This document shows, one piece after another, positions 14,117-22,261 of a stretch of 23,881 nucleotides of DNA. How positions within the stretch are numbered: position 1 is the stretch's first letter; each line of letters opens with the position of its first letter. Source of the DNA: a virus. Both the position numbers and the translations under genes were made by a program. The notes under the pieces are model-generated. The model was not told the origin of the DNA and did not search any database. It was given only the letters and a program-made list of their open reading frames with translations. Location: the IMG/VR virus record IMGVR_UViG_3300034520_000376, positions 1 through 23,881 of that record; one strand, 5' to 3'.

Positions 14117-15718
14117 ATGCCAATACAACAAGACCATCACCGCCAAAACCTCCTGCTAAAAGAATATCTGAACAAATATTTCTCCCCGGACAAGATAGAA
14201 GAACTTGTCGGGGAGTTTTCATTTTCAGAGCTTCGCAAGCTGCTTGGCGAGATGGATATAGAATTTTTTGCTTTGTGTTACTTTCCGAAATACTTTGACA
14301 GAAAGTTTGGGCAGTTTCACAAGGAGCTATTTGATGAATTAAAATATATGCTGGACAATAAAGGGTTGATAGAAGCTTTTGGATTGCCAAGGGAGCATGG
14401 GAAAAGTACAATCAACTCTTTTTTATTCCCGCTGTATTCAACTTTATATAATAAATCACAGTTTACATTGATTATATCGGCAACAGAGCAGGTTGCTCTT
14501 CCGTTCCTTGATATGATTAAGGATGAGCTTGAGAATAATCAGCTATTGATTGAGGATTTCGGAATCTATAAGGGCAACCGCTGGAATAATAACGAGATAT
14601 GGATAAGGGGCAGAGGTGGAGTGGACGCCTGTATCATGATTCGAGGGATTGATGGCTCATTGAGAGGAATCCACTTTAAGCAGCATCGCCCCCAACTTGT
14701 ACTTCTGGATGACCTGCTCAAAGATGATACCGCAAAATCGGAAGCTAAGCGTGAACAGGTTAAAAGTACATTTACCGATGTTGTCATTCCTATTGGAACA
14801 AAGGATACAAATATACTTGTGGTCGGTACCATTCTCCATGAGGAAGATCTGATGGCTGAACTTCTGAAAGGGAAAATCCCAGGAGTCCGAAGTATTAAGA
14901 AATCGGCAGTTATAAGTTTTGCAGAACGAGATGACCTTTGGAGCGAATGGGAATCAATATATAATAACCTTCAGGACTTAGACAGGATTGAAACTGCCAA
15001 GTCCTTTTTTTATGACCATCAGGAGGAAATGCTACAGGGTACGGAGATTCTGTGGCCGGAATATCTGGACTATTATTACCTTATGTGCAAGAAACAGGCT
15101 ATGGGAGACAAATCCTTTTATAAAGAAATGCAGAATGACCCACGTTCTACGGATGATTATATATTTCAGGATATCCAATACTGGGACAGGCTTCCTGACT
15201 TTGAAGAAATGGAATTGGTGATGTATGTTGACCCTGCAATTAAAGCCGGAAAGAGGAATGACTATTCTGCAATCACTATCCTTGGGAAGCATATAAAAAC
15301 AAAACAGAAATATGTTGTGGACGGCTGCATATACAAGATGCTTCCCGATGACCTGTTCCAGATTGCCATAGAAAAGCTTAAGCAATATCCCATTGAAAAG
15401 ATTGGTTTTGAGACAACACAGGCACAGAGCTATATGAAGCAGAAATTTGAAGAGGAACTCTGGAAAAATAAAATATATACTCCTGTTGATGAAATGATAA
15501 GCAGGGGGCAAAAGCATGAGAGGATAATCTCCCTGGAGCCGGAAGTTAAGAAAGGGCATATACTGTTCAATCCTGCCAATATAAGGTATAATAATCAGGT
15601 GAAGGATTATAATAAATCGGCAAAATATGATGATGCTCCTGATAGCCTTTATGGTGCTGTACAGTTGGTGGAAGGGGTTAAGAGTATAAGGTTTTATGAT
15701 AGGAGTTTGCTGTTCTAG
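14117..15718 (+). CDS. terL: phage terminase large subunit (TerL)
   Basis: The 533-aa packaging motor has an N-terminal ATPase with Walker A PREHGKST (91-98, K96) and Walker B 'LVLLDD' (D198-D199). A C-terminal RNase-H-like nuclease begins 'VMYVDPAIKAG' (D372), with 'DAPDSLYGAVQL' near the end as the last acidic motif. It cuts concatemeric DNA and pumps it into the prohead through the portal. ATG 14117 follows AGAGGTGATT; an upstream in-frame TTG (14042) would run through the terminator hairpin and is rejected. It is complete, with normal length for the family. An Mrr-type gene separates it from the portal gene. Confidence 0.9.
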   Translation: MPIQQDHHRQNLLLKEYLNKYFSPDKIEELVGEFSFSELRKLLGEMDIEFFALCYFPKYFDRKFGQFHKELFDELKYMLDNKGLIEAFGLPREHGKSTINSFLFPLYSTLYNKSQFTLIISATEQVALPFLDMIKDELENNQLLIEDFGIYKGNRWNNNEIWIRGRGGVDACIMIRGIDGSLRGIHFKQHRPQLVLLDDLLKDDTAKSEAKREQVKSTFTDVVIPIGTKDTNILVVGTILHEEDLMAELLKGKIPGVRSIKKSAVISFAERDDLWSEWESIYNNLQDLDRIETAKSFFYDHQEEMLQGTEILWPEYLDYYYLMCKKQAMGDKSFYKEMQNDPRSTDDYIFQDIQYWDRLPDFEEMELVMYVDPAIKAGKRNDYSAITILGKHIKTKQKYVVDGCIYKMLPDDLFQIAIEKLKQYPIEKIGFETTQAQSYMKQKFEEELWKNKIYTPVDEMISRGQKHERIISLEPEVKKGHILFNPANIRYNNQVKDYNKSAKYDDAPDSLYGAVQLVEGVKSIRFYDRSLLF

Positions 15719-15788
15719 GTAGAAATTTCATAAAGTAGAGGTATAATAAGGCATAACATATATTTTTTATATAAAGAAGGTGTTGGAT

Positions 15789-16550
15789 TTGTATAACTAC
15801 TATGAAATAACTAATGAAGATAGAGGAAAAAGATATTTTTTCTCTATAAAAGAAGCAGTGGCTTTAGATGAATATATGAAAGCAGAATATAAATGCCAAA
15901 TCGAAATATATGGAAGAGCTTGGCGTATATGCTATGACGATTATGAAGATGAGTGTATATTTTATAATACAAAACCGGAAATTATTCTTTTATCTAAAAA
16001 AGATGGCAAATGCATAGTTGATATTGGTTTGGCAACAGGAAGTTTGGGAAACGAGTATACCTTGAAGTTCTCTATAGCAGAGCAGGATTATTTTCGCATG
16101 ATAGAGTATGTAAACTTTGTTGAGGATAATTTAGCTTATTTTAAACATTTAGATGATGTTGATGTTAGCTATCATGATAAAGAAATTGCAACTTTATCTG
16201 GTGAAGAATTTGAAACACTAATAAAAAAGCTATTAGAAAATATGGGTTTCGATGTTTCAATTACCAAAGTTTCGGGAGATGGGGGAATAGATTTAATTGC
16301 TTATAATCCACAGCCAATTTTTGGTGGTAAAATAGTGGTTCAATGTAAACGATGGAGCGGTCCAGTTGGAGAGCCTGTGATAAGAGATTTATATGGTGTA
16401 GTTATGTCGGAAAATGCAAATAAAGGAATATTGATAACTAATAGTTATTTTACATCAAGTGCAATTAATTTTTCTAAAGGGAAACAATTGGAGTTAATAG
16501 ATGGAATAGCTTTAGACAAATTACTAGAAAAATATATGCCATCTCACTGA
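15789..16550 (+). CDS. Mrr-type restriction endonuclease
   Basis: The protein has 253 residues if started at TTG 15789, which has AAGAAGG (15774-15780) at the right distance; GTG 15780 and TTG 15783 are in-frame alternatives lying on or against the SD. The C-terminal ~110 residues are an Mrr_cat PD-(D/E)xK nuclease: 'SGEEFETLIKKLLENMGF', the catalytic Asp in 'GDGGID' (D168), and QCK (185-187) in 'VVQCKRWSGPVG'. The N-terminal ~140 residues are an unrecognised domain. Mrr enzymes cleave modified (often methylated) DNA; here it may attack rival phage or host DNA. It is inserted between terL and portal and looks AT-rich, typical of a cargo gene. Confidence 0.8.
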   Translation: MYNYYEITNEDRGKRYFFSIKEAVALDEYMKAEYKCQIEIYGRAWRICYDDYEDECIFYNTKPEIILLSKKDGKCIVDIGLATGSLGNEYTLKFSIAEQDYFRMIEYVNFVEDNLAYFKHLDDVDVSYHDKEIATLSGEEFETLIKKLLENMGFDVSITKVSGDGGIDLIAYNPQPIFGGKIVVQCKRWSGPVGEPVIRDLYGVVMSENANKGILITNSYFTSSAINFSKGKQLELIDGIALDKLLEKYMPSH

Positions 16551-16584
16551 ATTGGCTATTTTTATGATTACTTAAAAGGGTGTG

Positions 16585-17892
16585 ATGTATTTGATCATAA
16601 ATGAAAACTTAATACTGGAGTGCTTGAATGAACTCAACAAAAATGCCAAGGATAAGCAGAAATACAAGGACTATTATGAAGGCAACCACTCAATTCTAAA
16701 GAACTATCAAATGCAAGATAGCAGAAGCAATATGAAGTTGGTGTTCAATTTTCCACGTAAGTTTGTAGACAATGAAACCGGCTATCTTCTTGGGAAACCT
16801 GTCAATTATGTTTCCAAATCAGATGATAATGAGATTATAGATGCCATCGACAGAAATACGAGCCATTGGGATAAAGAGCATAATATAAACCTTCGGAAAC
16901 AATCTGAAATATATGGTGAAGCCTATGAACTCAACTATATCAATACAGACGGGGAATTCTGCGCAACCATTCTGACACCTATAGAAACTTATGTTCTGGA
17001 AGATGGCACTGCCGAAAGAAATGTAGTGCTGGCCTTGCATACCTTTACAAAAAAGTTTGATGATAAAAAATACCTTGATGTATATACTGATTCCGAAATC
17101 AGGCATTATGAATTAGGAAGCAGTGGAACGAGGCCTGAGCTTAAATATATCGGCAGCCATGAACATATCTTCGACAGAGTGCCTGTAATAGTTTGCCCTG
17201 CCAATAACGAAAGGAAAAGCGGATTCCAGGATGTAATCAGTTTGTTTGATGCGTATAATGCCATCAATTCCGATTTAGTCAATGAAATTGCCGACCACAG
17301 GAATGCTTATCTTGTCATTGAAAACGCTAAAATTGAGGAAGAGGATTTGCTCAAGATGAAATCTATGGGAATTATCCAGGTCCCTAACCAAGCGAAAGTT
17401 TACTGGCTCATCAAAGATATCAATGACAGCTTTGTTAAAAATGAACTCGACAATATTGAAAGAAAAATATTTGACCTGATGGACGAGGTTAATTTTAACG
17501 AGAACTGGGCTGCCAACACCTCATCGCTGGCACTTCGCAATAAACTTTTGAACCTTGAGAACAGGGTTTCCATGAAGGAAGCCATCATGGAAAAGGTTAT
17601 CAAACAGCGGTTAAAGAACCTGTTTGTATATCTAGAAAAGAAGGAAGGTAAATCCTATGATTACAGGGATGTTGCGGTGAAGTTTACAAGAAACCTTCCT
17701 ACCGATTTGACAGGGCTTGCAGATGTTATTACGAAACTAAAGGATGTCTGCTCACAAGAAACGCTTCTTGCTCTCCTGCCGTTTGTTGAAAATCCAAAAG
17801 TTGAGCTTGAAAAATACTATTTTGAAAAAAGACATTTTGGTAATATTCCTGAAGGTAACATTTCCTCGGTTCAAAATCAGGTTATTGTATAA
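16585..17892 (+). CDS. phage portal protein (SPP1 gp6-like)
   Basis: The 435-aa protein should form the dodecameric ring at the capsid vertex through which DNA enters and leaves. Recognisable SPP1-gp6-family segments are 'KYKDYYEGNHSILKNY', 'KLVFNFPRKFVDNETGYLLG' and 'FDAYNAINSDLVNEIADHRNAYLVI'. Its length fits the family. ATG 16585 follows AAAAGGG; GTG 16582 and TTG 16591 are possible in-frame alternatives. No MuF-type minor head gene follows, which is usual in this gene order. Confidence 0.88.
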   Translation: MYLIINENLILECLNELNKNAKDKQKYKDYYEGNHSILKNYQMQDSRSNMKLVFNFPRKFVDNETGYLLGKPVNYVSKSDDNEIIDAIDRNTSHWDKEHNINLRKQSEIYGEAYELNYINTDGEFCATILTPIETYVLEDGTAERNVVLALHTFTKKFDDKKYLDVYTDSEIRHYELGSSGTRPELKYIGSHEHIFDRVPVIVCPANNERKSGFQDVISLFDAYNAINSDLVNEIADHRNAYLVIENAKIEEEDLLKMKSMGIIQVPNQAKVYWLIKDINDSFVKNELDNIERKIFDLMDEVNFNENWAANTSSLALRNKLLNLENRVSMKEAIMEKVIKQRLKNLFVYLEKKEGKSYDYRDVAVKFTRNLPTDLTGLADVITKLKDVCSQETLLALLPFVENPKVELEKYYFEKRHFGNIPEGNISSVQNQVIV

Positions 17893-18091
17893 ATAAACAA
17901 TTTAAGCCTTTATTTTATCGGGTAGGGTAAATTATACTGCCTGTCTTTTTCATGCTTTCAGAAATAAAAAATCCAATATTTTCATTTAACTCAAAAAATG
18001 CCATGAACTGCTTGAAATAAGCAGGTTTGTGGCTGTTTTTACATAGAAATTAATTTGCCCGTTTTTATAGGGGATTGGAGGTACGGTTTGT
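17893..18091. other. 199-base gap between portal and Cys-rich gene
   Basis: I see no credible ORF here. The gap holds a perfect small hairpin CTGCTT-GAAAT-AAGCAG (18008-18024) and the SD of the next small gene. In this gene order a minor head (MuF) gene would normally lie here. Confidence 0.4.
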
Positions 18092-18250
18092 GTGGCAAGA
18101 TTGAGCAATTTGGCAAAGGAGGGCATGGGCTTCTGGATTAATTCTAATGGAGAAATCCAGTACCATAAAAAGTGCGCAAGATGCAGGCACAAGTGCAAAC
18201 AATCGTTCAGGTGCGTGGATGTAATATGCCCACGCTATGAAAGAAGGTAA
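18092..18250 (+). CDS. 52-aa Cys-rich, probably zinc-binding protein
   Basis: GTG 18092 follows GGAGG (18077-18081, spacing 10); the frame ends at TAA 18248-18250. The peptide begins MARLSNLAKEGMGFWINSNG and continues with five Cys and two His in 'HKKCARCRHKCKQ', 'FRCVDV' and 'ICPRYERR', a C-x2-C-x3-C ... C-x4-C pattern suggesting a small zinc knuckle. The Arg/Lys-rich tail suggests nucleic acid binding. It lies between portal and scaffold genes, so it may be a small head or packaging factor, or a regulator. The family is not recognised. Confidence 0.5.
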   Translation: MARLSNLAKEGMGFWINSNGEIQYHKKCARCRHKCKQSFRCVDVICPRYERR

Positions 18251-18345
18251 ATAGATTGTCCTGGGCATGATGTTAAACTGCCCTAATATTATGCGTGTCT
18301 GGGCAAAAAGGTCAGATGTGCCAGTCGAAAGGAGAGTTATATACT

Positions 18346-18930
18346 ATGACATTTGAAGAAGTAAAAAAGTACATGGATGAAAACAAAAACTCAAATGAGG
18401 TGAAAGCATACCTTCAGGGCTTGATGAGTGTTGAAGGAGTGCAGAAGTTTCTTTCTGAAAATGAAGAAGGCAGGAGATGGTTCGACAGCGAAAAGGACAA
18501 ACACCTTGAAAAGGGTTTAAAAACCTGGAAGGACAACAACCTGCAAAGAGAGATTGACAAAAAGATAAAAGAGCTTTATCCGGAAGAATCCGAGGAAAAG
18601 AAGCAGCTTCGGGAATTGACAGCCAAGATTGAAAGGATGGAGCTTGAAAAACAGAGGGAGATATTAAAGAATAAAGCCCTCACTATCGCTTCCGAAAAGA
18701 AGCTTCCAATCAATAAGATAGCTGACTTGTTCATTGCGGAGGATGAGGAAGCTACAGTTGCTAATATTAGCAAGTTTGAGGAGATATTCAATTCTTCTGT
18801 TCAGTCTGCTGTGGAAGAAAGGCTTAAAAGCAATGGATATAATCCGCCGCAGAATAACAGCAGCAGGAACAACCAGCCTAAAAGCCTTAATGAAGCGTTA
18901 AAACAGTATTATTCCAACCAAAACAAGTAA
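18346..18930 (+). CDS. capsid scaffolding protein (DUF4355-like)
   Basis: The 194-aa protein starts at ATG 18346 after GAAAGGAGAG; the in-frame GTG at 18295 lacks an SD. It is highly helical and charged: 'VKAYLQGLMSVEGVQKFLSENEEGRRWFDSEKDKHLEKGLKTWK' matches the DUF4355 scaffold pattern (a repeated 'FL...e.n.eg.k.l.s..Dk...kgl.tw'). A coiled coil (~85-110) and a polar Asn/Gln/Ser tail follow. Scaffolds guide major capsid assembly and leave before packaging. Its place directly before the capsid gene fits. Confidence 0.8.
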   Translation: MTFEEVKKYMDENKNSNEVKAYLQGLMSVEGVQKFLSENEEGRRWFDSEKDKHLEKGLKTWKDNNLQREIDKKIKELYPEESEEKKQLRELTAKIERMELEKQREILKNKALTIASEKKLPINKIADLFIAEDEEATVANISKFEEIFNSSVQSAVEERLKSNGYNPPQNNSSRNNQPKSLNEALKQYYSNQNK

Positions 18931-18952
18931 AATTTGAAAGGAGATTGATTTT

Positions 18953-19933
18953 ATGATTACATTAGCACAGGCAAAATTAAACACACAGGACGATATACAG
19001 GCAGGAGTTATTGATGAATTCAGGAAGAGTTCATTCATACTGGACAACATACCCTTTGATGATGCTGTTACCCCTGGGACAAACGGCGCAACACTTACAT
19101 ACGGGTACACAAGGCTGATCACACAGCCGACAGCAGCTTTCAGGGCAATCAACAGCGAATATACCCCGCAGGAAGTTGAAAAGCAGAGGTATACGGTTGA
19201 GTTAAAGCCCTTCGGAGGCTCCTTCCAGATTGACAGGGTTATCGCAAGCACAGGTGGATTAGTGGATGAAGTAAACCTCCAGGTTCAGCAGAAGGTGAAA
19301 GCAGCAAGGGCATTATTCCATGATACCATCATCAATGGCGATTCTGCTGTGGATGCCAATTCCTTTGACGGGCTCAATAAAGCAATCACAGGCTCCAGCA
19401 CAGAGTTTAACACTGGAGCATATATAGACCTGTCAACATCCTCGGCAGTAGATACCAACTATAAGCAATTCCTTGACCTGCTGGATGAGTTCCTCTCCAA
19501 TCTTGACGGAAAGCCGACATTCCTTGGGGGGAATTCAAAACTCATCACTAAAATCAAAGCAGTAGCAAGAAGAGCAGGATACCTCACTCAGAGCGAGGAT
19601 GCATTCGGCAGGAAGGTAGATGCCTATGACGGAATTGTACTGGTTGACCTTGGAGCGAAAGCAGGAAGCAATGACCCTATAGTCTCTATCGTTAATACAA
19701 GGAAACCAAATGGCACTGATGTAGTGACAGGTCTTACCGACCTTTATGCAGCAAGGTTGGCTCTTGATGGATTCCATGCCGTATCTCTCGCAAATCAGGA
19801 CTTGGTGAAGATATGGCTTCCTGACTTTTCTACAGCCGGAGCTGTAAAGAACGGAGAAGTGGAAATGGTGGCGGCTGTTGCATTAAAGGCAACAAAAAGT
19901 GCAGGGGTATTCAGGAATATCAAAGTATCTTAA
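18953..19933 (+). CDS. major capsid protein
   Basis: The 326-aa HK97-fold shell subunit is recognised by 'FGGSFQIDRVIA' (~89-100), 'NGDSAVDANSFDGL', 'DALVMNSKL'-like text in 'FLGGNSKLITKIKAVAR', and the C-terminal 'LYAARLALDGFHAVSLANQ' followed by 'GAVKNGEVEMVAAVALKATKS'. The position after the scaffold and the Gly/Ala/Val-rich composition agree. GGAGATTG precedes ATG 18953. The codons are the least AT-rich in the window, as expected of a highly expressed late gene. No protease gene is seen nearby, so maturation may not need cleavage. Confidence 0.85.
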   Translation: MITLAQAKLNTQDDIQAGVIDEFRKSSFILDNIPFDDAVTPGTNGATLTYGYTRLITQPTAAFRAINSEYTPQEVEKQRYTVELKPFGGSFQIDRVIASTGGLVDEVNLQVQQKVKAARALFHDTIINGDSAVDANSFDGLNKAITGSSTEFNTGAYIDLSTSSAVDTNYKQFLDLLDEFLSNLDGKPTFLGGNSKLITKIKAVARRAGYLTQSEDAFGRKVDAYDGIVLVDLGAKAGSNDPIVSIVNTRKPNGTDVVTGLTDLYAARLALDGFHAVSLANQDLVKIWLPDFSTAGAVKNGEVEMVAAVALKATKSAGVFRNIKVS

Positions 19934-19947
19934 TGGGGAGGTAAACT

Positions 19948-20247
19948 ATGGCGAAGATATACTGCAGAAATAGACAATACAACGGTATATCCGCCGGTAT
20001 AAACTTTGTAAACGGGGTAGGGGTTACTGATGACCCTTACCTTGTTTCCTGGTTTATAGAACATGGTTATACCGTAGAAGAAGAGAAAAAAGAAATAAAA
20101 AGTTATGAGGACATGACCTATAAGGAATTAACGGATTATGCAAAAGAGCGTGGGTTTAACGGAATCGGGTATAAAAAGGAACAGCTAATTCAGGCATTAT
20201 ATGATTTGGACAAAAAAGAAGATAAAATAAGGAAAACGGAGGGATAA
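19948..20247 (+). CDS. small head protein with SAP/HeH-like C-terminal domain
   Basis: The 99-aa protein starts at ATG 19948 after GGGGAGG. The N-terminal ~45 residues ('YNGISAGINFVNGVGVTDDPYLVSWFIEHGY') match small phage proteins encoded just after the capsid gene. Residues 56-86 ('MTYKELTDYAKERGFNGIG..KEQLIQAL') form a SAP/HeH/Rho-N-like two-helix motif that can bind nucleic acid or protein. It is probably a minor head or capsid-fibre protein. Confidence 0.6.
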   Translation: MAKIYCRNRQYNGISAGINFVNGVGVTDDPYLVSWFIEHGYTVEEEKKEIKSYEDMTYKELTDYAKERGFNGIGYKKEQLIQALYDLDKKEDKIRKTEG

Positions 20248-20250
20248 CCT

Positions 20251-20550
20251 GTGCTTGAAATCGTAAAAATGCTGCTTGGCATGGATATTTCAGACACATC
20301 GAAAGACAACCTGCTCAACCATTTCATTAAGAAAGCTACAGATATTATCTTGGGCTACTGCAATATAGATGCGCTGCCCGAACAGTATCATGATGTGGCT
20401 GCCGACCTTGCAGTTTTCCTCTATAACAACAGGGATTTAGAAGGGATAACAAAGAAAACGGAAGGGGAGAAAAGCCTCACAATCATAAATGCTATTCCCG
20501 AATCCATCAGGCTTGCGCTTCCGCCTCCAAGGATAAGGGTGGTAGGCTGA
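20251..20550 (+). CDS. head-tail connector protein (gp6 / YqbG-like adaptor)
   Basis: The 99-aa protein starts at GTG 20251 after GGAGGG. 'LLNHFIKKATDIILGYCNIDALPEQYHDVAADLAVFLYNN' is the helical core of phage gp6-type adaptors (PF05135 group), which bind beneath the portal after packaging and prepare for the tail. It ends two bases before the next gene (TGA-T-ATG), indicating tight translational coupling. Confidence 0.8.
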   Translation: MLEIVKMLLGMDISDTSKDNLLNHFIKKATDIILGYCNIDALPEQYHDVAADLAVFLYNNRDLEGITKKTEGEKSLTIINAIPESIRLALPPPRIRVVG

Positions 20551-20551
20551 T

Positions 20552-20827
20552 ATGTTTTATAATACCTTGATAAAAATATATTCAAGTCCTGACTCCAATT
20601 CCTATATAAAATCCATTTATGCCGATGTTCAGCCTTATTTAAAAAGCATGATGTTTGAAGATGGTTTTGAAATAAACATAACCAGGAGGGTTTTCTGTGA
20701 TATTGAAAACTCCATTAATATACATAGTTATATAGAAATTGAAAATGAAAAATACAAAGTGATGGATATCAAAAAGTGGGACAGCTACATGGAAGTTTAC
20801 CTGTACAAGTTGAAAAGGCAGGTGTAA
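20552..20827 (+). CDS. head closure / neck protein
   Basis: The 91-aa protein has its ATG one base after the previous stop. It reads as a small beta-barrel: 'TLIKIYSSPDSNSYIKSIYADVQPY', 'SYIEIENEKYKVMDIKKWDSYMEVYLYKL', similar to SPP1 gp16-type stopper proteins that seal the portal channel. The order after a gp6-type adaptor supports this; the sequence match is by pattern only. Confidence 0.6.
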   Translation: MFYNTLIKIYSSPDSNSYIKSIYADVQPYLKSMMFEDGFEINITRRVFCDIENSINIHSYIEIENEKYKVMDIKKWDSYMEVYLYKLKRQV

Positions 20828-20831
20828 ACAT

Positions 20832-21980
20832 ATGAACAAATTTGACAACATGATTGACTTTTTCCTTTATGAAAAGGGAGAAAGTATTAAAATAAACGGG
20901 ACAGATGAGGCTGCCCTAATCATGGATGCTGCCGACAAACTCACTTATTACGATGACAAAATAATTCGGTGCAAGTGCCAGATCAGGACGGGGGATATAG
21001 TGGAATATAACAACTTGAAATATATGATTATCAGCCAGATTGACAGGGAAGAAAACTCATACAGGGCAAGGATGAGAAAATGCAGCTGCAGGATAGCTTT
21101 TAACTGGTCGGGCAATATTAAGTGGTTTGACTGCATTGAAGAGAGCAAGGTATTCGATATCACTTCAGGGAATTATATATCGGTAGCTTCAGGGAATATT
21201 TACGTAACGGTGCAATATAACCCTGATACAAGAAATATCGCATTAAACGAGAGATTTTACGTAACCAATCAGCCATTTAAGGTTACTGGAATAGACAAAT
21301 CCCAGGAAGGGCTTATAAAATTGAACTGTACACTGGATGCAATAAGCACAACATATGACGATGTTGAGAACAATATTGCCGACCGCTGGAAATATGAAAC
21401 ATTGCATACATACACACTGGCCATCAATAACGGGGATGCGGCCAATGTCCTTATAAATGATATCATACAGTTGAATGTAACTGTGACGGATAACGGAACT
21501 GCTTTAACCAATCCTGCGATAACTTTCATATCCAGTGATCCTAACTGTGTAAGCGTGGATAATACGGGAAAGGTTATGGGAATCGCACTGGGACAGGCTG
21601 TAATTACGGCAAAGCTTACATATCACGATACGGTTGCAGATTCCATTACAATAACTACAGTAGAAACCTTAGCACACAACTATTCAATCACCATAACGGG
21701 AAGCAGTACGGTGAAACTGGGACAGAGCCAATCCTATGTGGCGCACATATATGATAATGGAAATGAAGTGTTTGACAAATCCGTTGCATGGTCTATCCGC
21801 AATCAGGACGGGACTTCAACGCTATATGCTTCCATTACAGCGTCAACAGGGAACAGCGCAACCGTAAAGGCAGCAAGCAGCTCTGCCTACCTGAATAAAT
21901 ATGTGGTCTTGACAGCCACGTTATCGGATGATTCTACAGTATTTAAGGAATTCAATATTCAGATAAAAAGTTTGTTTTAA
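20832..21980 (+). CDS. virion protein with neck-like N-terminus and two Ig-like domains
   Basis: The 382-aa protein starts at ATG 20832. Residues ~1-175 contain two similar beta segments ('GDIVEYNNLKYMIISQID' and 'NERFYVTNQPFKVTGID'), consistent with a neck or head-closure component. Residues ~195-282 are a BIG_2-type Ig-like domain ending 'NTGKVMGIALGQAVITAKLTY'. Residues ~285-380 form a second Ig-like repeat ('STVKLGQSQSYVAHIYDNG'). Ig-like domains on phage virions often decorate the surface and bind carbohydrate or mucus. It is the last structural gene before the terminator; no tail tube or tape-measure gene follows. Confidence 0.65.
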   Translation: MNKFDNMIDFFLYEKGESIKINGTDEAALIMDAADKLTYYDDKIIRCKCQIRTGDIVEYNNLKYMIISQIDREENSYRARMRKCSCRIAFNWSGNIKWFDCIEESKVFDITSGNYISVASGNIYVTVQYNPDTRNIALNERFYVTNQPFKVTGIDKSQEGLIKLNCTLDAISTTYDDVENNIADRWKYETLHTYTLAINNGDAANVLINDIIQLNVTVTDNGTALTNPAITFISSDPNCVSVDNTGKVMGIALGQAVITAKLTYHDTVADSITITTVETLAHNYSITITGSSTVKLGQSQSYVAHIYDNGNEVFDKSVAWSIRNQDGTSTLYASITASTGNSATVKAASSSAYLNKYVVLTATLSDDSTVFKEFNIQIKSLF

Positions 21981-21981
21981 C

Positions 21982-22010
21982 AGGGGCTTACCTTCCGGCA
22001 AGCCCCTTTC
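21982..22010 (+). terminator. Rho-independent terminator of the head operon
   Basis: AGGGGCTT (21982-21989), 10-base loop, AAGCCCCT (22000-22007), then TTC. A perfect 8-bp stem directly after the last structural gene. Confidence 0.75.
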
Positions 22011-22045
22011 ATATATGGGTTTAATGAAGGGGGACAAGAGATTAT

Positions 22046-22198
22046 ATGATAAATGAAGCGAATATCAATTATAGATTGAGTTTACATATATTAAATACAT
22101 TAAAGAAAAACAACCTTATAACACAAGAGGAATTTGAAGCCATAGATTTAGAAAACAAAAAATCCTTCAAAGCATTGGAATATCAAGTTTTGACTTGA
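22046..22198 (+). CDS. 50-aa SHOCT-like small protein
   Basis: ATG 22046 opens 50 codons ending at TGA 22196-22198; GGGGG (22029-22033) and AGAG lie upstream. 'YRLSLHILNTLKKNNLITQEEFEAIDLENKKSFKALEY' follows the SHOCT-type pattern (helix, 'G/N-L-I-T-x-E-E-F/Y', helix). Similar micro-proteins are often encoded beside large serine recombinases in clostridial elements. It could help recombination direction or regulation, but this is inferred from position. Confidence 0.55.
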   Translation: MINEANINYRLSLHILNTLKKNNLITQEEFEAIDLENKKSFKALEYQVLT

Positions 22199-22261
22199 TT
22201 AATGCCCCAAGCAATTATATCATGTGACCACAAAAAGAATATATTCGAAAGGGAGGATTTT

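Noticed and set aside
22190-22225. TTGACT ... TTATAT before the serine recombinase as promoter
   Set aside because: The spacing of 19 bases is too long for a good sigma-A promoter and the boxes are weak at 17.
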